NCBI GenBank assembly: GCA_036524005.1
Contig: DATDDB010000057.1
Coordinates: 1-8,096, forward strand
Direction: 5' to 3'
Length of the DNA: 8,096 bases
Source of the DNA: DATDDB01 sp036524005
GTDB lineage: Bacteria; Pseudomonadota; Gammaproteobacteria; Burkholderiales; Gallionellaceae
Position 1 is the first letter of the stretch; each line of letters begins with the position of its first letter. The notes beneath the pieces are model-generated. The model searched no databases. It was not told the DNA's origin and saw only the letters and a program-made list of their open reading frames with translations. Positions 1 to 6,532 of this stretch are shown here, piece after piece. The position numbers and the translations under genes were made by a program.

Positions 1-98
1 GTGATGATTTCAATCATGCCGGCAATATTGCGGTCGGCGTCGGCCTTGGTGCTGCCGGTGTTTGCTGCCAGTGCTTCGATCAGTTCTTGACGGTTCAT
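1..98 (-). CDS. HU-family nucleoid DNA-binding protein, N-terminal fragment
   Basis: This is the first 32 codons of a gene that continues beyond the left edge. The translation opens MNRQELIEALAANTGSTKAD and continues through an alanine-rich helix ending GMIEII. This is the typical N-terminal helix-turn-helix dimerisation part of HU/IHF proteins (about 90 residues when complete). HU proteins are small basic dimers that bend and compact DNA in the nucleoid. The DNA-binding beta arm is outside the window, so HU cannot be firmly separated from a diverged paralogue or IHF. The ATG at 96-98 is preceded on the minus strand by GGGAG about nine bases upstream, which supports this start. The next gene upstream, queF, lies on the same strand 159 bases away, and a separate promoter candidate sits in the gap. 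No start alternative or frame break is visible in this short piece. Confidence 0.85.
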   Translation of the reverse strand, partial: MNRQELIEALAANTGSTKADADRNIAGMIEII

Positions 99-140
99 AT
101 TTAAAGGCTCCCAGTTGAAGTATTTTTGAAACGGAAGCGT

Positions 141-169
141 ATTGTTGTGGAAATCACGGATATTTGCAA
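141..169 (-). promoter_or_regulatory. Candidate sigma-70 promoter for the HU-family gene
   Basis: On the minus strand, TTGCAA (164-169) and AACAAT (141-146) are separated by 17 bases. Each hexamer matches the sigma-70 consensus at 4 of 6 positions. The predicted transcript would start about 35 bases before the HU start codon. The match is modest and the call rests on spacing and location. The rest of the gap between the HU gene and queF (99-257) shows no other clear signal apart from one short stem-loop near 224-241. Confidence 0.3.
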
Positions 170-257
170 GAATTGTTTTATGTGCGCAACGCCCATTCCT
201 GTTGTATATTCCGAGACCCCGCCTCATCCGCTTCCGGATAATTTGGCGGCATATTAA

Positions 258-677
258 TCATCCCCGCGTATTCGACTGCCCCTCGAACCGCGCCAGATCC
301 ACCGTGGGCTGCGGCTGCCAGCCTGGCTTGCGATGTTCCGCCACGACATTGGTAAAAATCCCGCCGCGCACATAAAACTTGGCCGTCAGGCGCATGAATC
401 TGGGATTGGTCACGGCTGCCAGGTCGTCGAGTATGCGGTTGGTCACGTCTTCGTGGAAATGCCCCTCGTTGCGGAACGACCAGATATAGAGCTTGAGGCT
501 TTTCAGCTCGACACAGGTCTGATCGGGGATGTAGTCGAGGATCAGGGTGGCGAAATCCGGCTGCCCCGTCTTGGGGCACAGGCAGGTGAATTCCGGGATT
601 TCCATGTGGATGTGGTAGTCGCGCCCCGGCTGGGGATTGGGAAAAGTTTCCAAAGTTTTAGAGGGTTGGGTCGTCAT
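258..677 (-). CDS. queF: NADPH-dependent 7-cyano-7-deazaguanine (preQ0) reductase, QueF type I
   Basis: QueF reduces the nitrile of preQ0 to the aminomethyl group of preQ1 using two NADPH. This is a cytosolic step in making queuosine, the modified base at tRNA position 34. The 139-residue length matches the short, single-domain (YkvM-like) tunnel-fold class rather than the roughly 280-residue E. coli class. Catalytic residues align with Bacillus subtilis QueF at a constant offset of 21: the nucleophile Cys34 in LCPKTGQPDF (Cys55), Asp41 (Asp62), His75 and Glu76 in EGHFHEDVTN (His96, Glu97). The NADPH-binding QueF motif ELKSLKLY lies at 57-64. The ATG at 675-677 has AAGG about seven bases upstream. 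No other queuosine gene is visible. The gene diverges from smc across 64 bases and shares its strand with the HU gene. Nothing indicates disruption. Confidence 0.96.
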   Translation of the reverse strand: MTTQPSKTLETFPNPQPGRDYHIHMEIPEFTCLCPKTGQPDFATLILDYIPDQTCVELKSLKLYIWSFRNEGHFHEDVTNRILDDLAAVTNPRFMRLTAKFYVRGGIFTNVVAEHRKPGWQPQPTVDLARFEGQSNTRG

Positions 678-678
678 T

Positions 679-706
679 TTGAGCCTTGTTGCGATTGGGT
701 TAAAAT
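679..706 (+). promoter_or_regulatory. Candidate sigma-70 promoter for smc
   Basis: TTGAGC (679-684) and TAAAAT (701-706) are separated by 16 bases; they match the consensus at 4 and 5 of 6 positions. Transcription would start near 713, about 30 bases before the smc TTG codon. A second plus-strand possibility is TTGGGT (695-700), 17 bases, TATAAA (718-723), which would leave a leader of only about a dozen bases. The sequence cannot decide between them. Confidence 0.35.
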
Positions 707-715
707 AGCAAGATT

Positions 716-721
716 ATTATA
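716..721 (-). promoter_or_regulatory. Candidate -10 element for queF
   Basis: Reading the minus strand, a perfect TATAAT lies 38 bases upstream of the queF start codon, so the 5' leader would be about 30 bases. No good -35 hexamer is found at 16-18 bases: the sequence there reads CAATTT or close to it. The element overlaps the plus-strand region used by smc, so transcription of the two genes may interfere. The call rests on the -10 match and position only. Confidence 0.4.
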
Positions 722-729
722 AAACGTTT

Positions 730-778
730 GCCGGGTTCAAATTGCGCCTTTCCCACATTAAACTCGCCGGGTTCAAAT
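730..778 (+). repeat. 13-base direct repeat straddling the smc start
   Basis: GCCGGGTTCAAAT occurs at 730-742 and again at 766-778, exactly 36 bases apart. The first copy ends on the first base of the smc TTG start codon. The second lies inside smc and encodes Ala-Gly-Phe-Lys of the conserved head motif. Because 36 is a multiple of three, the upstream copy would also read Ala-Gly-Phe-Lys in the smc frame. Identity stops sharply on both sides. Confidence 0.85.
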
Positions 779-3700
779 CTTTCGTTGATCCCACGCATAT
801 CGCGCTGCCCGGGCAACTGGTCGGCATCGTCGGCCCCAACGGCTGCGGCAAGTCCAATGTGATCGATGCCCTGCGCTGGGTGCTGGGCGAATCTCGTGCC
901 GCCGCCTTGCGCGGCGAATCCATGCAGGACGTGATTTTCAACGGTTCGGACAAGCGCAAGCCGGTGGCGCGCGCCAGCGTCGAGCTGATTTTCGACAACA
1001 GCCTGGGCAAGGCCGCGGGGCAGTGGTCGAGCTATGCCGAAATCGCCATCAAGCGCGTTTTGCAGCGCGACGGCGAATCCAGCTATTACATCAACAACCA
1101 GCACGTGCGGCGCAAGGACATCACCGATATATTCCTCGGCACCGGGCTGGGGGCGCGCGCCTACGCGATTATCGAGCAGGGCATGATCTCGCGCATCATC
1201 GAGGCGAAGCCCGAGGAGTTGCGCGTGTTCCTGGAAGAGGCCGCCGGGGTCTCCAAATACCGCGACCGCCGGCGCGAGACCGAGCTGCGCATCAGCGACA
1301 CGCGCGAAAACCTGCTGCGCGTGGACGACATCCGCCAGGAACTGGATAAACAGCTGACCCATCTGACCGAACAGGCCGAAGTGGCCAAGGCATACCGCGA
1401 ACTGGAAGCCAAACGCGTCACCACGCAAAACATGCTGTGGCTGGTGAACAAACAGGACGCGGAGGCACGCCGTGCGCGTATTGCCAACCAGATAGAAAAG
1501 GCCAAGACCGAGCTGGAGGCCGAAACCGCGCGCCTGCGCGAAGTGGAAAGCCAGCTTGAAAGCACACGCAGCGGGCATTACCAGCTATCCGATGCGCTGC
1601 ACGGCAAGCAGGGCGAACTGTATGCGATCAATGCCGAGATCGCGCGCCTGGAGCAGCATATTGCGCACCTGAACGACCAGCGCACCCGCTTGTCCCATCA
1701 GATCGCCAATGCCGACGCCCAGATCGACCAGCAGCGCAGGCAGCTGGAGGGGGTGCAGGGCCTGCTGGAACACTGGACGCGCCAGCAGCAGGAGGCAGCG
1801 GTGCGGGTGGAAGTGTGCGAGAGCCGCGCCGACAACGAGGCGCAGGGGCTGCCACAGGCCGAAGAGGCGGCGCGTGCCGCCCAGGAGCGCCATAACACGG
1901 TGCAGCGCGAGCAACTGGTGCAGCAGCAGCAGCTGCAATTGGCCGATACCCAGCGCGAACACGTGCTGCGCAATGTGCAGCAGCTGGATGGACGCCGCTC
2001 GCGCCTGTTGCTGGAGCAGGACAACCTGCCGCGTCCCGATACCCAGGCGCTGGCAGAGGCGCAGCAGCAGGCCACGGAGCTGGAAGAAGAACATCGCGCG
2101 CAGCAGGAAGAGCTGGCGCAATTGCAGGAACAATTGCCGGTTGCCGACGCGGCGCGGCGCGAGAAGCGCACAACCGCGCAGGAGCTGGAACGGCAACTGG
2201 CACAGATCGAGGCCAGGCTGGCCGCGCTCCAGCAATTGCAGGCGCAGGGCGATAACGACAAGAACCTCAAGCAATGGCTGGCAGACCACCAGCTGGACAA
2301 GCTGCCGCGCCTGTGGCAATCCATTCGCATCGAGGCCGGATGGGAAAATGCCCTGGAAGCAGTGCTGCGCGAGCGCCTCAATGCCATTTCCGTTCCGGAC
2401 CTGAAGCAGTCCGCCTCCTGGAACGGCTTTCCTCCCGCCAAGCTGGCGGTGTTCGCACCGGATGGCGCGCGCGTGGCCGCGCAGCAGGACGGCGGTTTCA
2501 CCCCACTGTCGAAATTTGTCACCTGCCAGGACGAGCGTGCCGCGCCGGTGGTGGCGGATTGGCTGGCCGGAGTTTATGCTGCGGATACGCTGGAACTGGC
2601 GCTGGAGCAGCGCGGACGCCTGCCCGCAGGCGCATGGCTCGTCACGCCGCAGGGGCACCTGACAGGCGCGCACAGCGTATTGTTCCATGCGCCGGACAGC
2701 CAGGTGCATGGCGTGTTGGCGCGCCAGCGCGAGATCGAGCAATTGCAGCAACAGGCCGCGCAGCAATCGGCGGCGCTGGAGCAGGGCAAGCAGCAGGCGG
2801 CCAAGGCCGAGGAAGACTACCATGCGATCGAGGGCCGCATCACCCCCTTGCGCAGCACAGGCAGTGAGATGCAGCAGCGCCAGCACGCGCTGCAGGTGCA
2901 GATCCTCAAGCTGAACCAGGCCAGCGAGCGCAGCAGCGAGCGCGCCGCGCAAATTTCCCAGGAATTGCAGGAATTGGCCGAACAGACCGCAGGCGAGCAG
3001 CGCCAGCAGGAGGAAATCACCGAACGCATGGCGATCCTGCGCGAGAAAATCGAATTGCAGGCGGCCGATGGCGAGCAGGTGCGGCAGCAGGCGGCGGAAG
3101 CGGAATCACGTTTGCGCGAGCAGCGCGAGCGCGCCCAGAAGGCGCAGCATGAATTGCAGGAAGCGCGCTTTTTCGCCAAGACCTGCTCGGAGAAAATCAG
3201 CGACCTGGAGCACAACCTCAAGCAAACCGGCGAAACGCTGGCGCAGCTGGAAAGTACCCTTGCCCAGAACCGCGAGGAACTGGGCAAGCTGGAAGACGCA
3301 GGCATCCAGCAGCAGCTGCAGCAGGCGCTGGAGCAGCGCCAGGGGCGAGAACAGGCGCTGGCCGAGGCGCGCAATACCCTGGAGCATGCCACCCTCAACC
3401 TGAACAAGCTGGAGCAGGAGCGCATGGCGTGCGAGCAAAAGCTCAATCCGCTGCGCGAGAAATCCGTCGAGCTGACGCTCAAGGAACAGGAGGCGCGCCT
3501 GCAATACGAACAATGGGCCGAGCATTTGCAGGGCGTGGACGAAGCGATTCTGCAGCCGCTGATGGAAGGCGCCAAGGCGGGCGGCCTGCAGAACGAGTTG
3601 AACCGGCTGGGCGCCGAGATCGAGGCGTTAGGCGCGGTGAACCTCGCGGCGCTGGAAGAATTGCAGGCGGCCCAGGAACGCAAGGCCTACCTGGATGCGC

Positions 3701-4263
3701 AATCGAAGGATTTGACCGAGGCGATGGCGACGCTGGAAGACGCCATCCGCCGCATCGACAAGGAATCGCGCGACTTGCTGATGGCGACCTACGACGAGGT
3801 GAACCGCCATCTGTCCGAAATGTTCCCCATCCTGTTCGGCGGCGGCGAGGCGCGCCTGGTGCTGACCGGCGAGGAAATCCTGGACAGCGGCGTGCAGGTG
3901 ATGGCGCATCCGCCGGGCAAGAAAAACGCCTCCATCCACCTGCTATCCGGCGGTGAAAAGGCGCTCACCGCCATCGCGCTGGTGTTTTCGCTGTTCCAGC
4001 TCAATCCCGCGCCGTTCTGCCTGCTGGACGAAGTGGATGCGCCGCTGGACGACACCAACACCGAGCGTCTGGGCAAGCTGATCGAGAAAATGTCGCAGCA
4101 CACCCAGTTTATCTTCATCAGCCACAACCGCATCACCATGGAACTGGCCAAGCAGCTGGTCGGCGTCACCATGCAGGAGCGCGGCGTGTCGCATGTGGTG
4201 GCGGTGGATATTGAATCCGCGATGCGGATGCGCGACGAAAACCCGGCGATGGCGGCGGCCTGA
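742..4263 (+). CDS. smc: Chromosome segregation/condensin ATPase SMC
   Basis: SMC forms the ATP-driven ring that, with kleisin ScpA and ScpB, extrudes and organises chromosomal DNA. The 1173-residue length is normal. Visible parts in order are: N-terminal head with Walker A GPNGCGKS (31-38), the LRGES arginine loop (Arg57) and Q-loop Gln146; glutamine- and glutamate-rich coiled coil, about 168-505; hinge, about 508-655; return coiled coil to about 1010; C-terminal head with LGAVN (963-967), signature LSGGEK (1068-1073), Walker B FCLLDEVD (1092-1099, catalytic Glu1097) and the ISHNR switch (His1128). The start is TTG at 742. It puts the conserved opening RLSHIKLAGFKSF directly after Met, no ATG or GTG lies between it and the in-frame stop at 706-708, and later starts would delete the head. 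The ribosome site is weak (GGG at 733-735). scpA, scpB, zipA and ligA are not in the window. Confidence 0.97.
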   Translation: MRLSHIKLAGFKSFVDPTHIALPGQLVGIVGPNGCGKSNVIDALRWVLGESRAAALRGESMQDVIFNGSDKRKPVARASVELIFDNSLGKAAGQWSSYAEIAIKRVLQRDGESSYYINNQHVRRKDITDIFLGTGLGARAYAIIEQGMISRIIEAKPEELRVFLEEAAGVSKYRDRRRETELRISDTRENLLRVDDIRQELDKQLTHLTEQAEVAKAYRELEAKRVTTQNMLWLVNKQDAEARRARIANQIEKAKTELEAETARLREVESQLESTRSGHYQLSDALHGKQGELYAINAEIARLEQHIAHLNDQRTRLSHQIANADAQIDQQRRQLEGVQGLLEHWTRQQQEAAVRVEVCESRADNEAQGLPQAEEAARAAQERHNTVQREQLVQQQQLQLADTQREHVLRNVQQLDGRRSRLLLEQDNLPRPDTQALAEAQQQATELEEEHRAQQEELAQLQEQLPVADAARREKRTTAQELERQLAQIEARLAALQQLQAQGDNDKNLKQWLADHQLDKLPRLWQSIRIEAGWENALEAVLRERLNAISVPDLKQSASWNGFPPAKLAVFAPDGARVAAQQDGGFTPLSKFVTCQDERAAPVVADWLAGVYAADTLELALEQRGRLPAGAWLVTPQGHLTGAHSVLFHAPDSQVHGVLARQREIEQLQQQAAQQSAALEQGKQQAAKAEEDYHAIEGRITPLRSTGSEMQQRQHALQVQILKLNQASERSSERAAQISQELQELAEQTAGEQRQQEEITERMAILREKIELQAADGEQVRQQAAEAESRLREQRERAQKAQHELQEARFFAKTCSEKISDLEHNLKQTGETLAQLESTLAQNREELGKLEDAGIQQQLQQALEQRQGREQALAEARNTLEHATLNLNKLEQERMACEQKLNPLREKSVELTLKEQEARLQYEQWAEHLQGVDEAILQPLMEGAKAGGLQNELNRLGAEIEALGAVNLAALEELQAAQERKAYLDAQSKDLTEAMATLEDAIRRIDKESRDLLMATYDEVNRHLSEMFPILFGGGEARLVLTGEEILDSGVQVMAHPPGKKNASIHLLSGGEKALTAIALVFSLFQLNPAPFCLLDEVDAPLDDTNTERLGKLIEKMSQHTQFIFISHNRITMELAKQLVGVTMQERGVSHVVAVDIESAMRMRDENPAMAAA

Positions 4264-4267
4264 TTAC

Positions 4268-4287
4268 GGCCGGCCGCAGCGCCGGTT
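4268..4287. terminator. Weak hairpin between convergent smc and DUF4124 genes
   Basis: CCGGC (4270-4274) can pair with GCCGG (4281-4285) across a six-base loop, and two G-U pairs extend the stem on the plus strand. It lies four bases after the smc stop and before the convergent gene, where a terminator is expected. Neither strand has a proper U-run after the stem, so factor-independent termination is doubtful. Confidence 0.25.
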
Positions 4288-4305
4288 ATTGCTGCTGTTG
4301 CGTGC

Positions 4306-4779
4306 TTAATTGCAGTTCTTGCTGACCGCTTCTTGAGCTTCGTTTATCCGTTGCTGGCGTGCGGCATCGTCCAGGTAAGTCGGTTCCCCTTTTTCGTCAT
4401 AGGTCGCCACGCGCGGCGCGTTTTGCAGCGACTGCAGCTGGGAACGGGCTGACTCGCAATTTTTCAGCTTCAGATCAGCCATCTCCTTTTCCTGGGCGGC
4501 CTTTTGGACGGCCTCATCCCTGGCTTTCTGTTCCTTCTTCATTTCGGCGGCGCGCTCAAATATATTTTTGGGCGCGGCCGGGGCGGAAGCAGCCGCAGCG
4601 GGGGCGGAAGCGGCAGGCGCCGAGGAATCCGACTTGGAACGGATTTTTTCGACTTTGACGTTGGGGGGAGGAGGGCCATCCGTAATGTGCACGACGCCCT
4701 GGGAATCCACCCACTTGATCAGCCCTGCAAAAGTATTAAAACTTGCCAGGGTCAACAGGATTGCCACGCAATATTTCAT
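4306..4779 (-). CDS. Exported DUF4124 domain-containing protein
   Basis: This is a small periplasmic protein of unknown function. The first 18 residues, MKYCVAILLTLASFNTFA, form a Sec signal peptide with probable cleavage after Ala18. The mature protein opens with the DUF4124 signature, an Ile-Lys-Trp-Val-Asp segment followed by a short strand ending His-Ile-Thr-Asp-Gly-Pro-Pro-Pro (about 20-39). It then has an Ala/Pro/Ser linker (about 54-70) and a charged, probably coiled helix (about 73-110). The C-terminal part has a YDEKGEPTYLDD motif and cysteines at 108 and 156 that could form a disulfide. The start at 4779 is preferred over the ATG at 4785 because AAGGAG sits six bases before it but directly abuts the upstream ATG. 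The gene is convergent with smc and divergent from guaB, with its own promoter, so context gives no functional clue. Related proteins are common in beta- and gammaproteobacteria. Confidence 0.85.
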   Translation of the reverse strand: MKYCVAILLTLASFNTFAGLIKWVDSQGVVHITDGPPPPNVKVEKIRSKSDSSAPAASAPAAAASAPAAPKNIFERAAEMKKEQKARDEAVQKAAQEKEMADLKLKNCESARSQLQSLQNAPRVATYDEKGEPTYLDDAARQQRINEAQEAVSKNCN

Positions 4780-4785
4780 TTCCAT

Positions 4786-4791
4786 CTCCTT
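4786..4791 (-). promoter_or_regulatory. Ribosome binding site deciding the DUF4124 start
   Basis: The minus strand reads AAGGAG, a strong Shine-Dalgarno sequence. It has zero spacing to the ATG at 4783-4785 but six bases to the ATG at 4777-4779. The second ATG is therefore the likely start, which shortens the protein from 159 to 157 residues and gives a cleaner signal peptide. Confidence 0.75.
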
Positions 4792-4820
4792 AAAATCAGG
4801 CTCCAGTTCACTCGCGGCTA

Positions 4821-4849
4821 ACTATACAGTCAACCGCGGCCGTGGACAA
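4821..4849 (-). promoter_or_regulatory. Sigma-70 promoter for the DUF4124 gene
   Basis: On the minus strand TTGTCC (4844-4849) and TATAGT (4821-4826) are separated by the ideal 17 bases; they match the consensus at 4 and 5 of 6 positions. Transcription would start near 4814, leaving a leader of about 35 bases that contains the AAGGAG ribosome site. The promoter is back to back with that of guaB, roughly 90 bases away. Confidence 0.55.
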
Positions 4850-4940
4850 CCTGGCGACTGTCTCGGGGAAACCACACTTCCGGGCCCGGCCGTCAAAACA
4901 TGCAATACTGACCAATCGGCGCAAAATGGCGGGCAGTGGA

Positions 4941-4967
4941 TTGAAGCCGGCCCGGATAGTGTATAAT
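4941..4967 (+). promoter_or_regulatory. Sigma-70 promoter for the guaBA operon
   Basis: A perfect TATAAT lies at 4962-4967, with TTGAAG at 4941-4946 as the best -35 candidate. The spacer is 15 bases, shorter than optimal. Transcription would start near 4974-4975, giving a leader of about 18 bases before the guaB ATG at 4993. That is too short for a riboswitch or leader attenuator. I see no convincing PurR-type operator near it. Confidence 0.6.
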
Positions 4968-4992
4968 GTTCGCTTTGCAGAGAGCGTCCACC

Positions 4993-6456
4993 ATGCGTAT
5001 TACCCAGAAAGCGCTGACCTTTGACGATGTCCTGCTGGTGCCGGCACATTCCAACGTCCTGCCGCGCGATGTCAGTCTGCGCACCCAGCTCACCCGCAAC
5101 ATCACCCTGAACATTCCCCTGTTGTCCGCCGCGATGGATACCGTGACCGAGTCGCGCCTGGCCATTGCCCTGGCACAGGAGGGCGGCATCGGCATCATGC
5201 ACAAGAACATGCCTGCCAAGTCGCAGGCTGCCGAGGTGGCACGGGTCAAGCGCTTCGAGAGCGGCGTGGTGAAGGATCCGGTCACCATAGCGCCGGACAT
5301 GACCGTGCGCGATGTGTTCAACCTTACCCGCCAGCATAAGATCTCCGGCCTCCCGGTGGTGCAGGGCAAGCTGCTGGTCGGCATCGTCACCAACCGCGAT
5401 TTGCGCTTCGAGAGCAATCTCGACCAGCCGGTGAAGAACATCATGACCCCGCGCGACCGCCTGATCACGGTCAAGGAAAGTGCCAGCCGCGAAGAAGCGC
5501 GCGCGCTGATGCACAAGAACCGCATCGAGCGCGTGCTGGTGGTGAACGATGCATTCGAATTGCGCGGCCTGATCACCGTGAAGGACATCCTGAAGTCCAG
5601 CGAACATCCCAACGCCTGCAAGGATGAACTGGGCCGCCTGCGCGTGGGTGCTGCCATCGGTGTCGGCGAGGGCACGGAAGAGCGCGCATCCCTGCTGGTG
5701 GAAGCCGGTGTGGACGTGCTGATCGTGGATACTGCGCACGGCCATTCGCAGGGCGTGCTGGACCGCGTGAAATGGGTCAAGAAGAATTTCCCCAAGGTTG
5801 AAGTGATCGGCGGCAACATCGCCACCGGCGCGGCGGCCAGGGCGCTGGTTGACCACGGCGCGGACGGCGTCAAGGTCGGCATCGGCCCCGGCTCCATCTG
5901 CACCACGCGCATGGTCGCGGGCGTGGGCGTGCCGCAGATCACCGCCATCCAGAACGTGGCCGAAGCGCTGGGCGAAACCGGCATACCGCTGATTGCCGAT
6001 GGCGGCGTGCGCTTTTCCGGCGACATCTCCAAGGCGATTGCGGCCGGTGCCCATGCGGTGATGCTGGGCGGCCTGTTTGCGGGTACGGAAGAGGCGCCGG
6101 GAGATGTCGAGCTGTTCCAGGGCCGCTCCTACAAATCCTATCGCGGCATGGGCAGCCTGGGCGCAATGCAGCAGGGTTCCAGCGACCGCTATTTCCAGGA
6201 TAACATCGAAGGCAGCCAGGACAAGCTGGTGCCGGAAGGCGTGGAAGGCCGCGTGCCCTACAAGGGCAGCGTGCTCGCCGTGATCCACCAGCTCATGGGC
6301 GGCCTGCGCGCCAGCATGGGCTACCTCGGCTGCCCGGACATCGCCACCATGCACACCAAGGCCGAATTCGTCGAGATCACCTCCGCGGGCATACGCGAAT
6401 CGCATGTGCACGACGTGCAGATCACCAAGGAAGCACCGAATTACCACATAGACTGA
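4993..6456 (+). CDS. guaB: Inosine-5'-monophosphate dehydrogenase
   Basis: GuaB oxidises IMP to XMP with NAD+, the committed step of guanine nucleotide synthesis in the cytosol; it works as a tetramer or octamer. The 487-residue protein matches the family (E. coli 488). The TIM barrel is interrupted by two CBS modules, about 92-145 (VVKDPVTIAPDMTVRD onward) and about 147-201, which bind regulatory nucleotides in relatives. Asp246 lies in the DTAHGHS loop. Catalytic Cys303 lies in GPGSICTTR, which also forms the K+ site. The Arg399-Tyr400 dyad is in the mobile flap. The C-terminus ends in a typical HVHDVQITKEAPNY segment. An in-frame ATG at 4966 would add nine residues but lies inside the -10 box and should not be transcribed. 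The ATG at 4993 gives the family's usual MRITQKALTFDDVLLVPAHS opening. Its ribosome site is weak (AGAG about nine bases upstream). It heads an operon with guaA. Confidence 0.97.
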   Translation: MRITQKALTFDDVLLVPAHSNVLPRDVSLRTQLTRNITLNIPLLSAAMDTVTESRLAIALAQEGGIGIMHKNMPAKSQAAEVARVKRFESGVVKDPVTIAPDMTVRDVFNLTRQHKISGLPVVQGKLLVGIVTNRDLRFESNLDQPVKNIMTPRDRLITVKESASREEARALMHKNRIERVLVVNDAFELRGLITVKDILKSSEHPNACKDELGRLRVGAAIGVGEGTEERASLLVEAGVDVLIVDTAHGHSQGVLDRVKWVKKNFPKVEVIGGNIATGAAARALVDHGADGVKVGIGPGSICTTRMVAGVGVPQITAIQNVAEALGETGIPLIADGGVRFSGDISKAIAAGAHAVMLGGLFAGTEEAPGDVELFQGRSYKSYRGMGSLGAMQQGSSDRYFQDNIEGSQDKLVPEGVEGRVPYKGSVLAVIHQLMGGLRASMGYLGCPDIATMHTKAEFVEITSAGIRESHVHDVQITKEAPNYHID

Positions 6457-6527
6457 GTGAAACGTGAAAAGTGGAACGTGAAAGGCGGGTACAGCCTTCG
6501 TTTCACATTTCACGTTTCACATTCCAC
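6457..6527 (+). repeat. Inverted array of GTGRAAN heptamers between guaB and guaA
   Basis: Directly after the guaB stop, four head-to-tail 7-base units start at 6457, 6464, 6471 and 6478. All fit GTGRAAN, with G at the fourth base only in the third unit and C, A, C, G as seventh bases. After a 15-base centre (6485-6499), four more units run in the opposite orientation, occupying 6500-6506, 6507-6513, 6514-6520 and 6521-6527; read on the minus strand they also fit GTGRAAN. Aligned as a stem, 23 of 28 positions pair (22 Watson-Crick and one G-U). The seventh base of the unit is mismatched in all four unit pairs, and one further mismatch is at 6460/6524. There is no U-run after it, so it is not a standard terminator. 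No other GTGAAA array occurs in this window. It could be a dispersed intergenic repeat; function is unknown. Confidence 0.9.
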
Positions 6528-6532
6528 TCGAT

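Noticed and set aside
224..241. Short stem-loop after queF as its terminator
   Set aside because: Seven-position stem with a four-base loop, but no U-run on either strand; more likely chance.
1921..1938. CAG/CTG-rich runs in smc as a microsatellite
   Set aside because: They encode Gln/Leu of the coiled coil, are short and interrupted, and fit normal SMC codon use.
1585..2952. 455-codon minus-strand frame within smc
   Set aside because: It is Leu/Arg/Gln-rich, as expected from reading CAG/CTG-rich coiled-coil codons backwards. The plus strand is clearly smc.
4880..4889. 10-base palindrome CCGGGCCCGG in the DUF4124-guaB gap as an operator
   Set aside because: It is pure G/C in a GC-rich genome, lies well upstream of the guaB -35 and matches no operator I know; too short to support a call.
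4822..6513. 563-codon open frame on the minus strand opposite guaB
   Set aside because: It is antisense to an unmistakable guaB, has low-complexity His/Ala/Gly/Asp-rich content typical of a GC-rich shadow frame, and shows no recognisable domain. Its start lies in the heptamer repeat.
6457..6527. CRISPR array
   Set aside because: The repeat unit is only seven bases with no unique spacers, and the two halves are inverted.
6500..6532. Repeat stem as a transcription terminator between guaB and guaA
   Set aside because: The stem is A/T-rich with regular mismatches and no U-run follows; the downstream gene is the operon partner guaA with no promoter of its own visible.
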